This document shows positions 1 to 5,966 of a stretch of 6,010 nucleotides of DNA, in pieces. The notes under the pieces are model-generated. The model was given only the letters and a program-made list of their open reading frames with translations, ran no database searches and had not been told where the DNA came from. The stretch lies in assembly GCA_002362595.1 (NCBI GenBank), contig DEUO01000114.1:1-6010 (forward strand), written 5' to 3'. Within the stretch, counting starts at the first letter, position 1. Each line of letters begins with the position of its first letter. Source of the stretch: Caryophanales bacterium UBA3260. GTDB taxonomy: Bacteria > Bacillota_I > Bacilli_A > RF39 > UBA660. The position numbers and the translations under genes are program-made.

Positions 1-1
1 G

Positions 2-100
2 GATAATATATCAACAGAACTAGCTCTATATATTTATAAGAACAAAATATCTATTCAAAAATCATTAATTGAATATAAAAAAATAAATAATATAAAATAA
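2..100 (+). CDS. C-terminal end of an unidentified upstream gene (partial)
   Basis: An open frame enters from the left edge and runs 32 codons to a TAA at 98-100. The other two forward frames hit stops early (TAA at 4-6, TAG at 21-23). The visible peptide begins DNISTELALYIYKNK and ends with a lysine/isoleucine/asparagine-rich tail. It looks like an ordinary amphipathic helical protein end, and its codon use (CTA, ATA, AAA, TAT) matches the genes downstream. The stop lies 23 bases before the helicase start on the same strand, which fits an operon. The fragment is too short to assign a family, and in DNA this AT-rich a 32-codon open frame could occur by chance, so the call is moderate. Confidence 0.5.
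   Translation, partial: DNISTELALYIYKNKISIQKSLIEYKKINNIK
69..96 (+). promoter_or_regulatory. Candidate weak sigma-A-type promoter for the helicase gene
   Basis: TTGAAT at 69-74 (four of six matches to TTGACA) is followed 16 bases later by TATAAA at 91-96 (five of six matches to TATAAT). Transcription would start around 102-105, leaving a leader of about 20 bases that carries the ribosome binding site. The site lies in the tail of the upstream partial gene. Such matches are frequent in AT-rich DNA, so this is only a candidate; read-through from the upstream gene is equally possible. Confidence 0.25.
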
Positions 101-106
101 AATTTT

Positions 107-119
107 AGAAGGGAAGGGA
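107..119 (+). promoter_or_regulatory. Ribosome binding site of the helicase gene
   Basis: A purine-only run, AGAAGGGAAGGGA, ends 4 bases before the ATG at 124. The AGAAGGG part sits 10 bases from the start codon, a workable Shine-Dalgarno distance. It stands out from the AT-rich surroundings and supports ATG 124 as the true start. The conserved motor domain also begins only about 20 residues in, so a later start would cut into it. Confidence 0.75.
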
Positions 120-123
120 TAGC

Positions 124-3100
124 ATGCCAACCAAAGAAATCTCCCTATTTGAACATAACGAAATAGCTTATCAAAAATTATTAAATGGTCTACATGATTA
201 TCCTTTAGCCCTTATTGAACATGCAACTGGTACCGGTAAATCATTTATTCTTTTAAAATACTTATATGAAAATTGCCTAAATAAACGTATTCTATTTATT
301 TCTATGCATGACGAAATGTTTGCCCAACTATTTGACGATCAAATGTCTACCTTAGGAATAGATAGAAAAGAATTTACATGCTTTGATACTCTAATATATC
401 CTAATATTATCAAACATGATATGAAAGATATTATTTCTAAATATGATTGTATTGTCTTTGATGAAGCACATCATTGTGGTGCCGAAAAATGGAGTATTAA
501 AGTTAAAGAACTTAAAGACTATGTTCTAAATACAAAAGGCAAAATAATGATAGGTGCAACAGCAACTAAAATACGTTATCTTGATGATTATACAGATGTT
601 GGTGAAATCTATTTTAATGGTCATGTTGTAAGCAGATTACCTGTCTCAACATCTATCTTAAAAAATCTCCTACCAGCTCCAATTTACATCAATTCATTAA
701 CTTCATGTGTCGAAATGTATGATAGAGTCAAAAGAAAAACAAAACGTATTCCAAGAAATCAAGAAACAAGCAAGATATTTGAAGACTTAGATAGTATAGG
801 CGAAAAACTAGAATATGAAAGTTCTATTTCTCATGTCTTAAAAAAATATAATGTATCTAAAGGTGAAAAATATATTGTCTTCTGTTCATCTATAGAAGAC
901 TTAAAAAGAAAACAAAAAGAAGCAACAGAATGGTTTAAAGACATTGGACCTATAAAAACTTTTTCTGCTCATAGTGGTCAAAAAAAATCCAAAAATATGG
1001 AAGAAATAGCAGAATTTTCTAAACCACGTCCTGAAATAAGCTTAATCTTTGCGGTCGACATCTTTAATGAAGGCTTCCATATCGATGGCGTAGATGGTAT
1101 CTTTATGTTCCGTAAAACTACATCTCCAATAGTCTACTTTCAACAAATAGGTCGTGCCTTATCCTTTTCTGTACGCAAAAAACAAATAAAAATATTCGAC
1201 TTTGTCGACAATATTTCTAAAAGCGATGTTATATATAATCTATACAAAGAAATGATTAGTGATGCTCGTCGTCTAGCAAGCGAAGACCCTGATAATAGAG
1301 AATTATATTATGAGATATTAAAAAGATTTGAAATAATAGATGATACTACACATATCATTGATGAGCTAAATGCCATCGAAAAGGAAATAGATGAAAAATA
1401 TATAAATCAAACTAATATAATTTATGCCATAGGTAAACTAGAAGAATATCGTAATTTTTATCCAAATACAGATTTTAAAGAAGAACTAGCCAATAATCGT
1501 CTAGCTAAAGATTATATTAATGCATATAACTATATATGTCGTATGAGTGATAATCTTACTATTGAAGAAATAGAACGTTTAAATAAACTATCTATTCCCT
1601 TTAATCGTGATATATCTATGCCTATTTCTAAGAGAAAAGTTCTTCTTGGTTCATGTCAAACAATCCGTGAATTAAAAGAAAAACAATATCAAGATTTTAT
1701 TCAAGAATACCTATCTTTCTATGATAAATATGGTCGTCGTCCATCTTCATCTAAAGATCCTTATGAATTTAATCTTAATGCTACATATCGTCGCTACTTA
1801 AAAGAACTATCTCCATCTAAGCTAACACGTTTAATTAATCAGTATCCATTCTCTCCTAGTGTAGAAGAAAGTGTTCTAACAAGTAACTATCCATCTAAAG
1901 AAATGATTAATCTTTATATCTTAAAAATAAAAGAAAAAATTAATAATGATATTCCTTTAGATTATATTGAAATAAAAGTAATGCGTAAATTATTACATAC
2001 TATTTCTCTAAAAGATACTAAATTAATAGCTACCATTACTAACTATAGTGATATTAATTATAAGATAGAATCTGCTATTCAGACCCTAGAAAACTATCAA
2101 AGAAATGTTGATACAACAGAAAACTTTGCTTTACCAGAAACTTTAATAGGAGAGACAGAAGTATATAAAGCAATTCGTACACTAAATAAGTATGCTGAAC
2201 GTATAACAACTCCTCAATTTGAACATTTACTAATCTTAAATATTACTTTACCAAAAAGTATAAATATGTCTTTAGAAGAACGTAAATCTAAGTTAGGTAA
2301 ATATTCTTCATTCTATGAAAAAAATCAAAATGAAGGAATTCATATCGTTAATCGTTATATAACCTTTGTTTTAAAAAATAGTAGAAGACCTGATGAAAAG
2401 AATAGTGAAGAATCAGAACTAGCTTTAATATATCAAAGAGAAATAAGTTCATCATCAACAACCAAAATAAGAGAAGTATGCAGTATCTTAAAATCGTTTA
2501 ATATTGAACTATCTTTCTTTGAAAAAGTCATATCTGGCGAAAAAATAGATGATAATATAATAATTATCTTTATTAAAAATATTATAAAAAAACTATCTAA
2601 TTATGAAGAAATAACTGATTCAGAATTGCGTCTAATAAGATCTATCAATCGTCAAGATTATAATTTAAATGGTCTTGATTTAGATGTTTTAATTACTGAA
2701 ATAACGACCATTAGAGATATAGATAAATTAATATCTGAACTAAAAAAACAAATAGCAGAAAATAAATACTTTGATAAAAGACCTATCATTGGAAGAATAT
2801 CTTCTAAGAGTAAATTCTTAACTAAAAAACATATTGCCGAATTAGAATCATTAGTTGATTCTATTCCGTCTAATCTAAAAGACCATATTAATTCTTTAAA
2901 TGTTTTAAATATCTATGCAGAAGAGATATTAAAAGCAACAAAATCTCTATCTGCTTTAGAAGAATATTTAGATTCTAATCATCAAAGACCACTATCATCT
3001 TCTAAACTAGACATTTTCTATCGCGAGTATATTCAAACATTATCCAGAAGTAAACTAACTAATTTTCTTGATATTTTTATATCTCGTTCTATACCTTTAA

Positions 3101-4074
3101 CATTTGAAGAAAAAATATTATCTTCTGCCTTTGTGACGCCTGAAGAACAAAGCCAGTATATAGTAGAAAAGAAAAATAAAATATCTTCATCAATTCCTTT
3201 AGATGGTCTAGAAAAACGCGTATTAAATATAATGCGTAGCAGAGAAATGTTTAAAAAAGAAGACAAAGAAGAATTTAAGCCTTTCACAAATGTTAAAAAA
3301 ATTAGAACTTTTGAAGAAGAAGCTTTAATCCGCTTACGCGAAACCATCTCTAGGAATCCTAAACAAGTTCCAAATTATGATGATAGTTTTTTTAATATTC
3401 CGCATAGCGAACGCCGCAAACTAGAAGAATATCGTAAACGTTTGCTATCTAGAGAATATTTTACTGATTTACTAGCTCGTTTAAAGTCAACGAAACAACC
3501 ATTAACAGAAATTCTAACTATTGAAGAATATGATGAATACTGTGATTTTTCTAATCTATCTAATCTAGATACAACATCATCTATTCTTTTAAATACAATA
3601 AAAGCTTTAGATATCGATAATCGTTTTCTAAGTAGAGGTATAAATCATCAAAAACTTATAGATAGTTATATTAATTTTATAACTAGTCACAATGGTATTC
3701 GCCCTTCAATAAGTAGTGGAGAAGAAGATGAAGTATCATTAGCTATTGCCTTTAAAGATTCAGAAAGACTATTATCACCTCAAGATCTTTCATCTATAAA
3801 TCAAGCAATAAATAACAGTATGATACCAGCAAATCCAACTGATTTTTATAATGAATTCTATAACTTTATTATTAATAATGGTAGATTCCCTTGTGGTAAT
3901 AGTGATGATCCAAAAGAAGTAAGATTAAATAACTTATATCTTACTTGTTCAGAAGTTTTTACCAAAGAGCAACTAATAGAATTAAGAAAATTAAAAAAGT
4001 TATATAGTAAAGCAACTGTTAAAGCAACTTTAGAATTTAGTAAAAAGCAAAAATTAGGCTATAATAAAAAGTAA
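124..4074 (+). CDS. Very large SF2 DEAH-type helicase/ATPase with a long C-terminal repeat array
   Basis: This is a 1316-residue cytoplasmic protein with no signal peptide or membrane segment seen. The first ~400 residues form a two-lobe superfamily 2 motor. Walker A is ATGTGKS (34-40), the strand plus Walker B is IVFDEAHH (110-117), and motif III is GATATK (144-149), with K where relatives usually have P. A motif IV-like strand, IVFCSS, lies at 251-256, motif V around 309-324 (FNEGFHIDGVD) and motif VI is QQIGRALS (340-347, arginine 344), followed by a KIFDFVDN strand. The NEG...VD, QQIGRAL and FDF pattern is that of SSL2/COG1061-type and restriction-subunit-like helicases, so ATP-driven translocation on or remodelling of nucleic acid is expected. 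Residues ~430-1293 are about 900 residues of diverged helical repeats (listed separately). No nuclease, methylase or protease motif was recognised. The tail is basic (KKQKLGYNKK). The gene is followed 37 bases later by a sigma factor gene, probably in one operon. Substrate and biological role are unknown. Confidence 0.9.
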   Translation: MPTKEISLFEHNEIAYQKLLNGLHDYPLALIEHATGTGKSFILLKYLYENCLNKRILFISMHDEMFAQLFDDQMSTLGIDRKEFTCFDTLIYPNIIKHDMKDIISKYDCIVFDEAHHCGAEKWSIKVKELKDYVLNTKGKIMIGATATKIRYLDDYTDVGEIYFNGHVVSRLPVSTSILKNLLPAPIYINSLTSCVEMYDRVKRKTKRIPRNQETSKIFEDLDSIGEKLEYESSISHVLKKYNVSKGEKYIVFCSSIEDLKRKQKEATEWFKDIGPIKTFSAHSGQKKSKNMEEIAEFSKPRPEISLIFAVDIFNEGFHIDGVDGIFMFRKTTSPIVYFQQIGRALSFSVRKKQIKIFDFVDNISKSDVIYNLYKEMISDARRLASEDPDNRELYYEILKRFEIIDDTTHIIDELNAIEKEIDEKYINQTNIIYAIGKLEEYRNFYPNTDFKEELANNRLAKDYINAYNYICRMSDNLTIEEIERLNKLSIPFNRDISMPISKRKVLLGSCQTIRELKEKQYQDFIQEYLSFYDKYGRRPSSSKDPYEFNLNATYRRYLKELSPSKLTRLINQYPFSPSVEESVLTSNYPSKEMINLYILKIKEKINNDIPLDYIEIKVMRKLLHTISLKDTKLIATITNYSDINYKIESAIQTLENYQRNVDTTENFALPETLIGETEVYKAIRTLNKYAERITTPQFEHLLILNITLPKSINMSLEERKSKLGKYSSFYEKNQNEGIHIVNRYITFVLKNSRRPDEKNSEESELALIYQREISSSSTTKIREVCSILKSFNIELSFFEKVISGEKIDDNIIIIFIKNIIKKLSNYEEITDSELRLIRSINRQDYNLNGLDLDVLITEITTIRDIDKLISELKKQIAENKYFDKRPIIGRISSKSKFLTKKHIAELESLVDSIPSNLKDHINSLNVLNIYAEEILKATKSLSALEEYLDSNHQRPLSSSKLDIFYREYIQTLSRSKLTNFLDIFISRSIPLTFEEKILSSAFVTPEEQSQYIVEKKNKISSSIPLDGLEKRVLNIMRSREMFKKEDKEEFKPFTNVKKIRTFEEEALIRLRETISRNPKQVPNYDDSFFNIPHSERRKLEEYRKRLLSREYFTDLLARLKSTKQPLTEILTIEEYDEYCDFSNLSNLDTTSSILLNTIKALDIDNRFLSRGINHQKLIDSYINFITSHNGIRPSISSGEEDEVSLAIAFKDSERLLSPQDLSSINQAINNSMIPANPTDFYNEFYNFIINNGRFPCGNSDDPKEVRLNNLYLTCSEVFTKEQLIELRKLKKLYSKATVKATLEFSKKQKLGYNKK
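1411..4002 (+). repeat. Protein-level repeat array in the helicase C-terminus (helicase-associated-like modules)
   Basis: The helicase carries several diverged copies of a ~60-70-residue unit with the approximate pattern Y..F....n.RRPs.s...E..L...Yr..l..Ls...l..L. The clear copies are at residues 521-583 (GRRPSSS), 738-803 (SRRPDEK), 935-999 (HQRPLSSS), 1175-1233 (GIRPSISS) and 1237-1293 (GRFPCGNS). Weaker copies are at 430-497 and 866-915. After the first three clear copies comes a second conserved block, IPL....E..vL, about 30-60 residues on. The RP landmarks at 540, 756, 956 and 1194 are about 200-240 residues apart, so a larger unit may alternate strong and degenerate copies. The glycine/arginine-proline turn and the Ls..l..L helix recall the helicase-associated (HA) domain of bacterial helicases, but its tryptophan is missing, so that assignment is inference. 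Nucleic-acid or protein binding is the likely role. Confidence 0.65.
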
Positions 4075-4089
4075 AAACAGGTTATAATA
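4056..4089 (+). promoter_or_regulatory. Tandem TATAAT motifs ahead of the sigma gene (possible internal promoter)
   Basis: AGGCTATAATA at 4056-4066 and AGGTTATAATA at 4079-4089 match at 10 of 11 positions and are spaced by 23 bases. Each contains a perfect TATAAT -10 hexamer (4060-4065 and 4083-4088). The first lies in the last codons of the helicase gene, the second in the gap before the sigma gene. Neither has a TTGACA-like hexamer at 16-18 bases, nor the TG of an extended -10. The pair could be an internal promoter, a regulator site, or chance in AT-rich DNA. Confidence 0.25.
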
Positions 4090-4094
4090 TAAAT

Positions 4095-4108
4095 AAGAGA
4101 GTAGTGAG
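4095..4108 (+). promoter_or_regulatory. Weak ribosome binding site of the sigma factor gene
   Basis: AAGAGAG at 4095-4101 lies 10 bases from the ATG at 4112, and a GTGAG at 4104-4108 lies 3 bases from it. Neither is a strong Shine-Dalgarno match, unlike the site before the helicase gene. This may mean lower translation of the sigma factor relative to its neighbour. ATG 4112 is still the best start: it is the first ATG after the helicase stop, and the reading frame is open and protein-like from there. Confidence 0.45.
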
Positions 4109-4111
4109 AAC

Positions 4112-5941
4112 ATGGGAAAAACAATAAAAGACAAAGTAGAATTAGAAAAAATAATAAATGATTACTTAACTAATGACATTCCGTTATCCTTATTAACGGA
4201 AACTTATAGTTTAACATATCCTCAAATGCAATTATTAATTAATAGAATTATTGGTTATAATCGTCAATCAGAAATGATAGTAGATAGTACCCCAGATGGA
4301 AGTTATGATGAACTATCTGAAAGTTTACTTAATTTATCTCATAACTTTCCTGAAAAATACCCCAAAAAACCAGAAGAAGTAACAGCTTGTTTTGCGCGTC
4401 TTGCCGAAATAAAAGATGAACTTGCAAGTTTAGATATTGATAAATTCAAAGAAGAACTAGCTAAAGTAGAAGAAGAATTACAATCATTTGATTTAGATCT
4501 TATAAAAAGAATAGAATCTGCTATTAATATGCTTAATACAATAACAGATAATGATGAAATAACAGAAATGTTCTTACGTAATAATATTAACCCTAAAGAT
4601 ATGCCATCATTAAATGAAATGTATCTAAAATATTTAAGTGTAAAGGGTAGAGAATTAGAATTAAAAAATAAAATAGCCTCATTAGAATCTCACGAAAAAG
4701 ACCTAAAAAGCAAAAAATTCCAACTAGAATTTGAATATGAAGATATTCGTGAAGACTTACTAGTATGTAATGTAAAACTAGTAAATTGGTGTATTAGAAG
4801 ATTCTTTAACAATATTCCTTTAGATAAAGATGAAGCCCAACAATATGGTATAGAAGGTTTAATAAGAGCTATTAATAGATTTGATTATACCTTAAGTTTC
4901 CATTTTAGTACATTCGCTGTACCAGTTATAGTAAGAAATATCGAAAGTCATTTTGAAGAATTATATGGTATGTCTTGGAAAAATTTTATAAACAAAGAAT
5001 CTATTAAATATTATCGTAAATTAATGAGAGACGAAGCTGGTATTCCTGATTATAATGCAACACCACAAGAACTAGCTGACTTAGGTTTAATGAATTTAAG
5101 TTCAACACAAATTGCTAATTATGATAAAATGTTAGATGGTGTTGTACCTATGTCTAGTGTATATCCACCATTAGAAGAAGATATTCCAGCAACAGATAAA
5201 AATGATATGCCAACTACATTTGAAGATTACAGACAATTAGATGATTACGAAGATCAATATACTATACCAGCTGAAGGTATTGATATCGAAGAAGAAACCT
5301 TTAATAGTGTTTTAAAAGATGTTATAAAAAATACTTTAGACGATTTAAAACCGCGTGAAAGAGAAGTACTAATAATGCGTTTTGGCCTTGACGGCTCAGC
5401 TCCAAAAACTTTAGAAGAGGTAGGTAAACACTTTGGCGTTAATCGCGAAAGAATAAGACAAATTGAAGCTAAAGCCATAAGAACATTACGCCATCCTCGT
5501 CGTAGTAAAGAGTTAAGACCATTCTATGACGATTCTTATGTTGGCAAACCATCTGTCCAATTACCAGATAGTAAAACAGCAATGTATAATAAACTAATAA
5601 CATTATTAAATTTAGGTAAAAATCAAGAATCGTTAATTGCATTTATGAATATGGATAATCTTAACTGGACAACTGAAACATTAAATCTATACATTCTATT
5701 CTTACAAGAAGTATGCCGTGAAATAAGAGAAGAAATGAATGACCCAGATACAGAATTCTCTCCAGAAAAGTTATCAGCTGAGATATCAGAGCAGAAAAAA
5801 GGTTACTCAATCCCAGCATCAGTTATCCGTAATATGGTTACTAAATTAGATGAAATAGAAACAAATATAAAACTATATATAGATTTATATATCAAGCCAT
5901 TACTTGATGATGACGAAGAACCAACCTTTGGTGGAAAATAG
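4112..5941 (+). CDS. Atypical sigma-70 family RNA polymerase sigma factor with extended N- and C-termini
   Basis: This 609-residue protein is predicted to bind core RNA polymerase and direct promoter recognition. Residues 1-50 are helical and may hold a small helix-turn-helix. Residues 92-215 contain two charged coiled-coil stretches where RpoD would have regions 1.1/1.2, and no region 1.2 was recognised. Region 2 spans ~214-280: NVKLVNWCIRRFF at 220-232, the core-binding QQYGIEGLIRAI at 243-254, and the melting segment FDYTLSFHFSTFAVPVIV at 257-274. Region 3 is around 295-347, including the ATPQELADLGLMNLSSTQI stretch at 316-334. A long acidic linker (~353-397) fits the region 3.2 finger. 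Region 4 (404-470) is near-canonical, with LKPREREVLIMRFGLDG at 412-428 and the helix-turn-helix TLEEVGKHFGVNRERIRQIE at 433-452. A further ~135 residues follow, whereas RpoD normally ends shortly after region 4. It lies 37 bases downstream of the SF2 helicase and ends in a terminator hairpin. It is probably not the sole housekeeping sigma factor, given the changed region 2. Confidence 0.92.
   Translation: MGKTIKDKVELEKIINDYLTNDIPLSLLTETYSLTYPQMQLLINRIIGYNRQSEMIVDSTPDGSYDELSESLLNLSHNFPEKYPKKPEEVTACFARLAEIKDELASLDIDKFKEELAKVEEELQSFDLDLIKRIESAINMLNTITDNDEITEMFLRNNINPKDMPSLNEMYLKYLSVKGRELELKNKIASLESHEKDLKSKKFQLEFEYEDIREDLLVCNVKLVNWCIRRFFNNIPLDKDEAQQYGIEGLIRAINRFDYTLSFHFSTFAVPVIVRNIESHFEELYGMSWKNFINKESIKYYRKLMRDEAGIPDYNATPQELADLGLMNLSSTQIANYDKMLDGVVPMSSVYPPLEEDIPATDKNDMPTTFEDYRQLDDYEDQYTIPAEGIDIEEETFNSVLKDVIKNTLDDLKPREREVLIMRFGLDGSAPKTLEEVGKHFGVNRERIRQIEAKAIRTLRHPRRSKELRPFYDDSYVGKPSVQLPDSKTAMYNKLITLLNLGKNQESLIAFMNMDNLNWTTETLNLYILFLQEVCREIREEMNDPDTEFSPEKLSAEISEQKKGYSIPASVIRNMVTKLDEIETNIKLYIDLYIKPLLDDDEEPTFGGK
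4133..4249 (+). other. Sigma factor N-terminal helical unit, possible helix-turn-helix
   Basis: Residues 8-46 read as two or three short helices with NDIPLSLLTETYSLTYPQMQ (21-40) in the middle. This resembles the small DNA-binding units in which a loop-plus-helix segment is followed by a recognition helix. It does not look like sigma region 1.1 or 1.2. The assignment rests on pattern only. The IPL start and the T.p..q spacing also recall the IPLTFEEKIL...VTPEEQ block at helicase residues 990-1009. Confidence 0.3.
4385..4756 (+). other. Coiled-coil region of the sigma factor
   Basis: Residues 92-215 contain two stretches with leucine/isoleucine spacing of three or four and dense K/E content. 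The first runs through LAEIKDELASL and FKEELAKVEEELQSF (97-126). The second runs through LELKNKIASLESHEKDLKS to FEYEDIREDL (182-216). They flank a loop near 144-168 and lead directly into region 2. A two-helix hairpin used for partner binding, or in place of the RpoD non-conserved region, is plausible but inferred. Confidence 0.55.
4751..4951 (+). other. Sigma region 2 with altered -10 recognition segment
   Basis: Residues 214-280 align with sigma-70 regions 2.1-2.4. The aromatic positions equivalent to E. coli RpoD Y425, F427 and Y430 are kept as F263, F265 and F268. The W433/W434 pair is replaced by P271/V272, giving the STFAVPVIV pattern typical of SigB/SigF/SigG-like factors (STYAVPMII). 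The positions equivalent to -10-reading Q437 and T440 appear to be R275 and E278. Core-binding and DNA-opening functions should be kept, while -10 sequence preference is expected to differ. The alignment was made by eye. Confidence 0.75.
5321..5524 (+). other. Sigma region 4 with housekeeping-type -35 recognition helix
   Basis: Residues 404-471 match RpoD regions 4.1-4.2 closely, including the PREREVL, RFGLDG, TLEEVGK, RERIRQIEAKA and LRHPRRS segments. The -35 contact residues equivalent to E. coli R584, E585, R588 and Q589 are present as R445, E446, R449 and Q450. TTGACA-like -35 reading is therefore expected. This is the best conserved part of the protein. Confidence 0.88.
5534..5938 (+). 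other. C-terminal extension of the sigma factor beyond region 4
   Basis: About 135 residues (475-609) follow the end of region 4. They are mostly predicted helical, with leucine-rich helices around 488-510 and 520-541, a further helical stretch near 569-597, and an acidic end, DDDEEPTFGGK. No known domain was recognised. Primary sigma factors normally stop shortly after the LRHP.RS helix, so this is an added module, perhaps for binding a regulator, an anti-sigma factor or the neighbouring ATPase. Confidence 0.6.
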
Positions 5942-5966
5942 AAGCACATAATGCTTCTATTTTTTT
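5935..5966 (+). terminator. Rho-independent terminator after the sigma gene
   Basis: A perfect 12-base inverted repeat (arms 5935-5946 and 5952-5963) with a 5-base loop CATAA (5947-5951) is followed by a run of seven T at 5960-5966. The core arms are TAGAAGCA and TGCTTCTA, and the outer pairs are A-T. The sigma stop codon TAG (5939-5941) lies inside the left arm, so translation ends in the hairpin. Because A residues flank the left arm, the element could also work, more weakly, for a convergent transcript. Confidence 0.9.

Noticed and set aside
3033..3347. 104-codon open frame on the minus strand
   Set aside because: It lies inside the helicase repeat region, is serine/leucine/phenylalanine-rich as expected for the complement of AT-rich coding DNA, and has no convincing ribosome binding site or recognisable motif.
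124..4074. Type I/III restriction subunit or phage-defence helicase
   Set aside because: The motor motifs resemble restriction-type helicases, but no nuclease, methyltransferase or specificity gene is seen and the neighbour is a sigma factor. Defence cannot be excluded but is not supported here.
5254..5478. 74-codon open frame on the minus strand
   Set aside because: It is antisense to the most conserved part of the sigma factor (region 4); its serine-rich sequence has no domain and follows from the opposite-strand codons.
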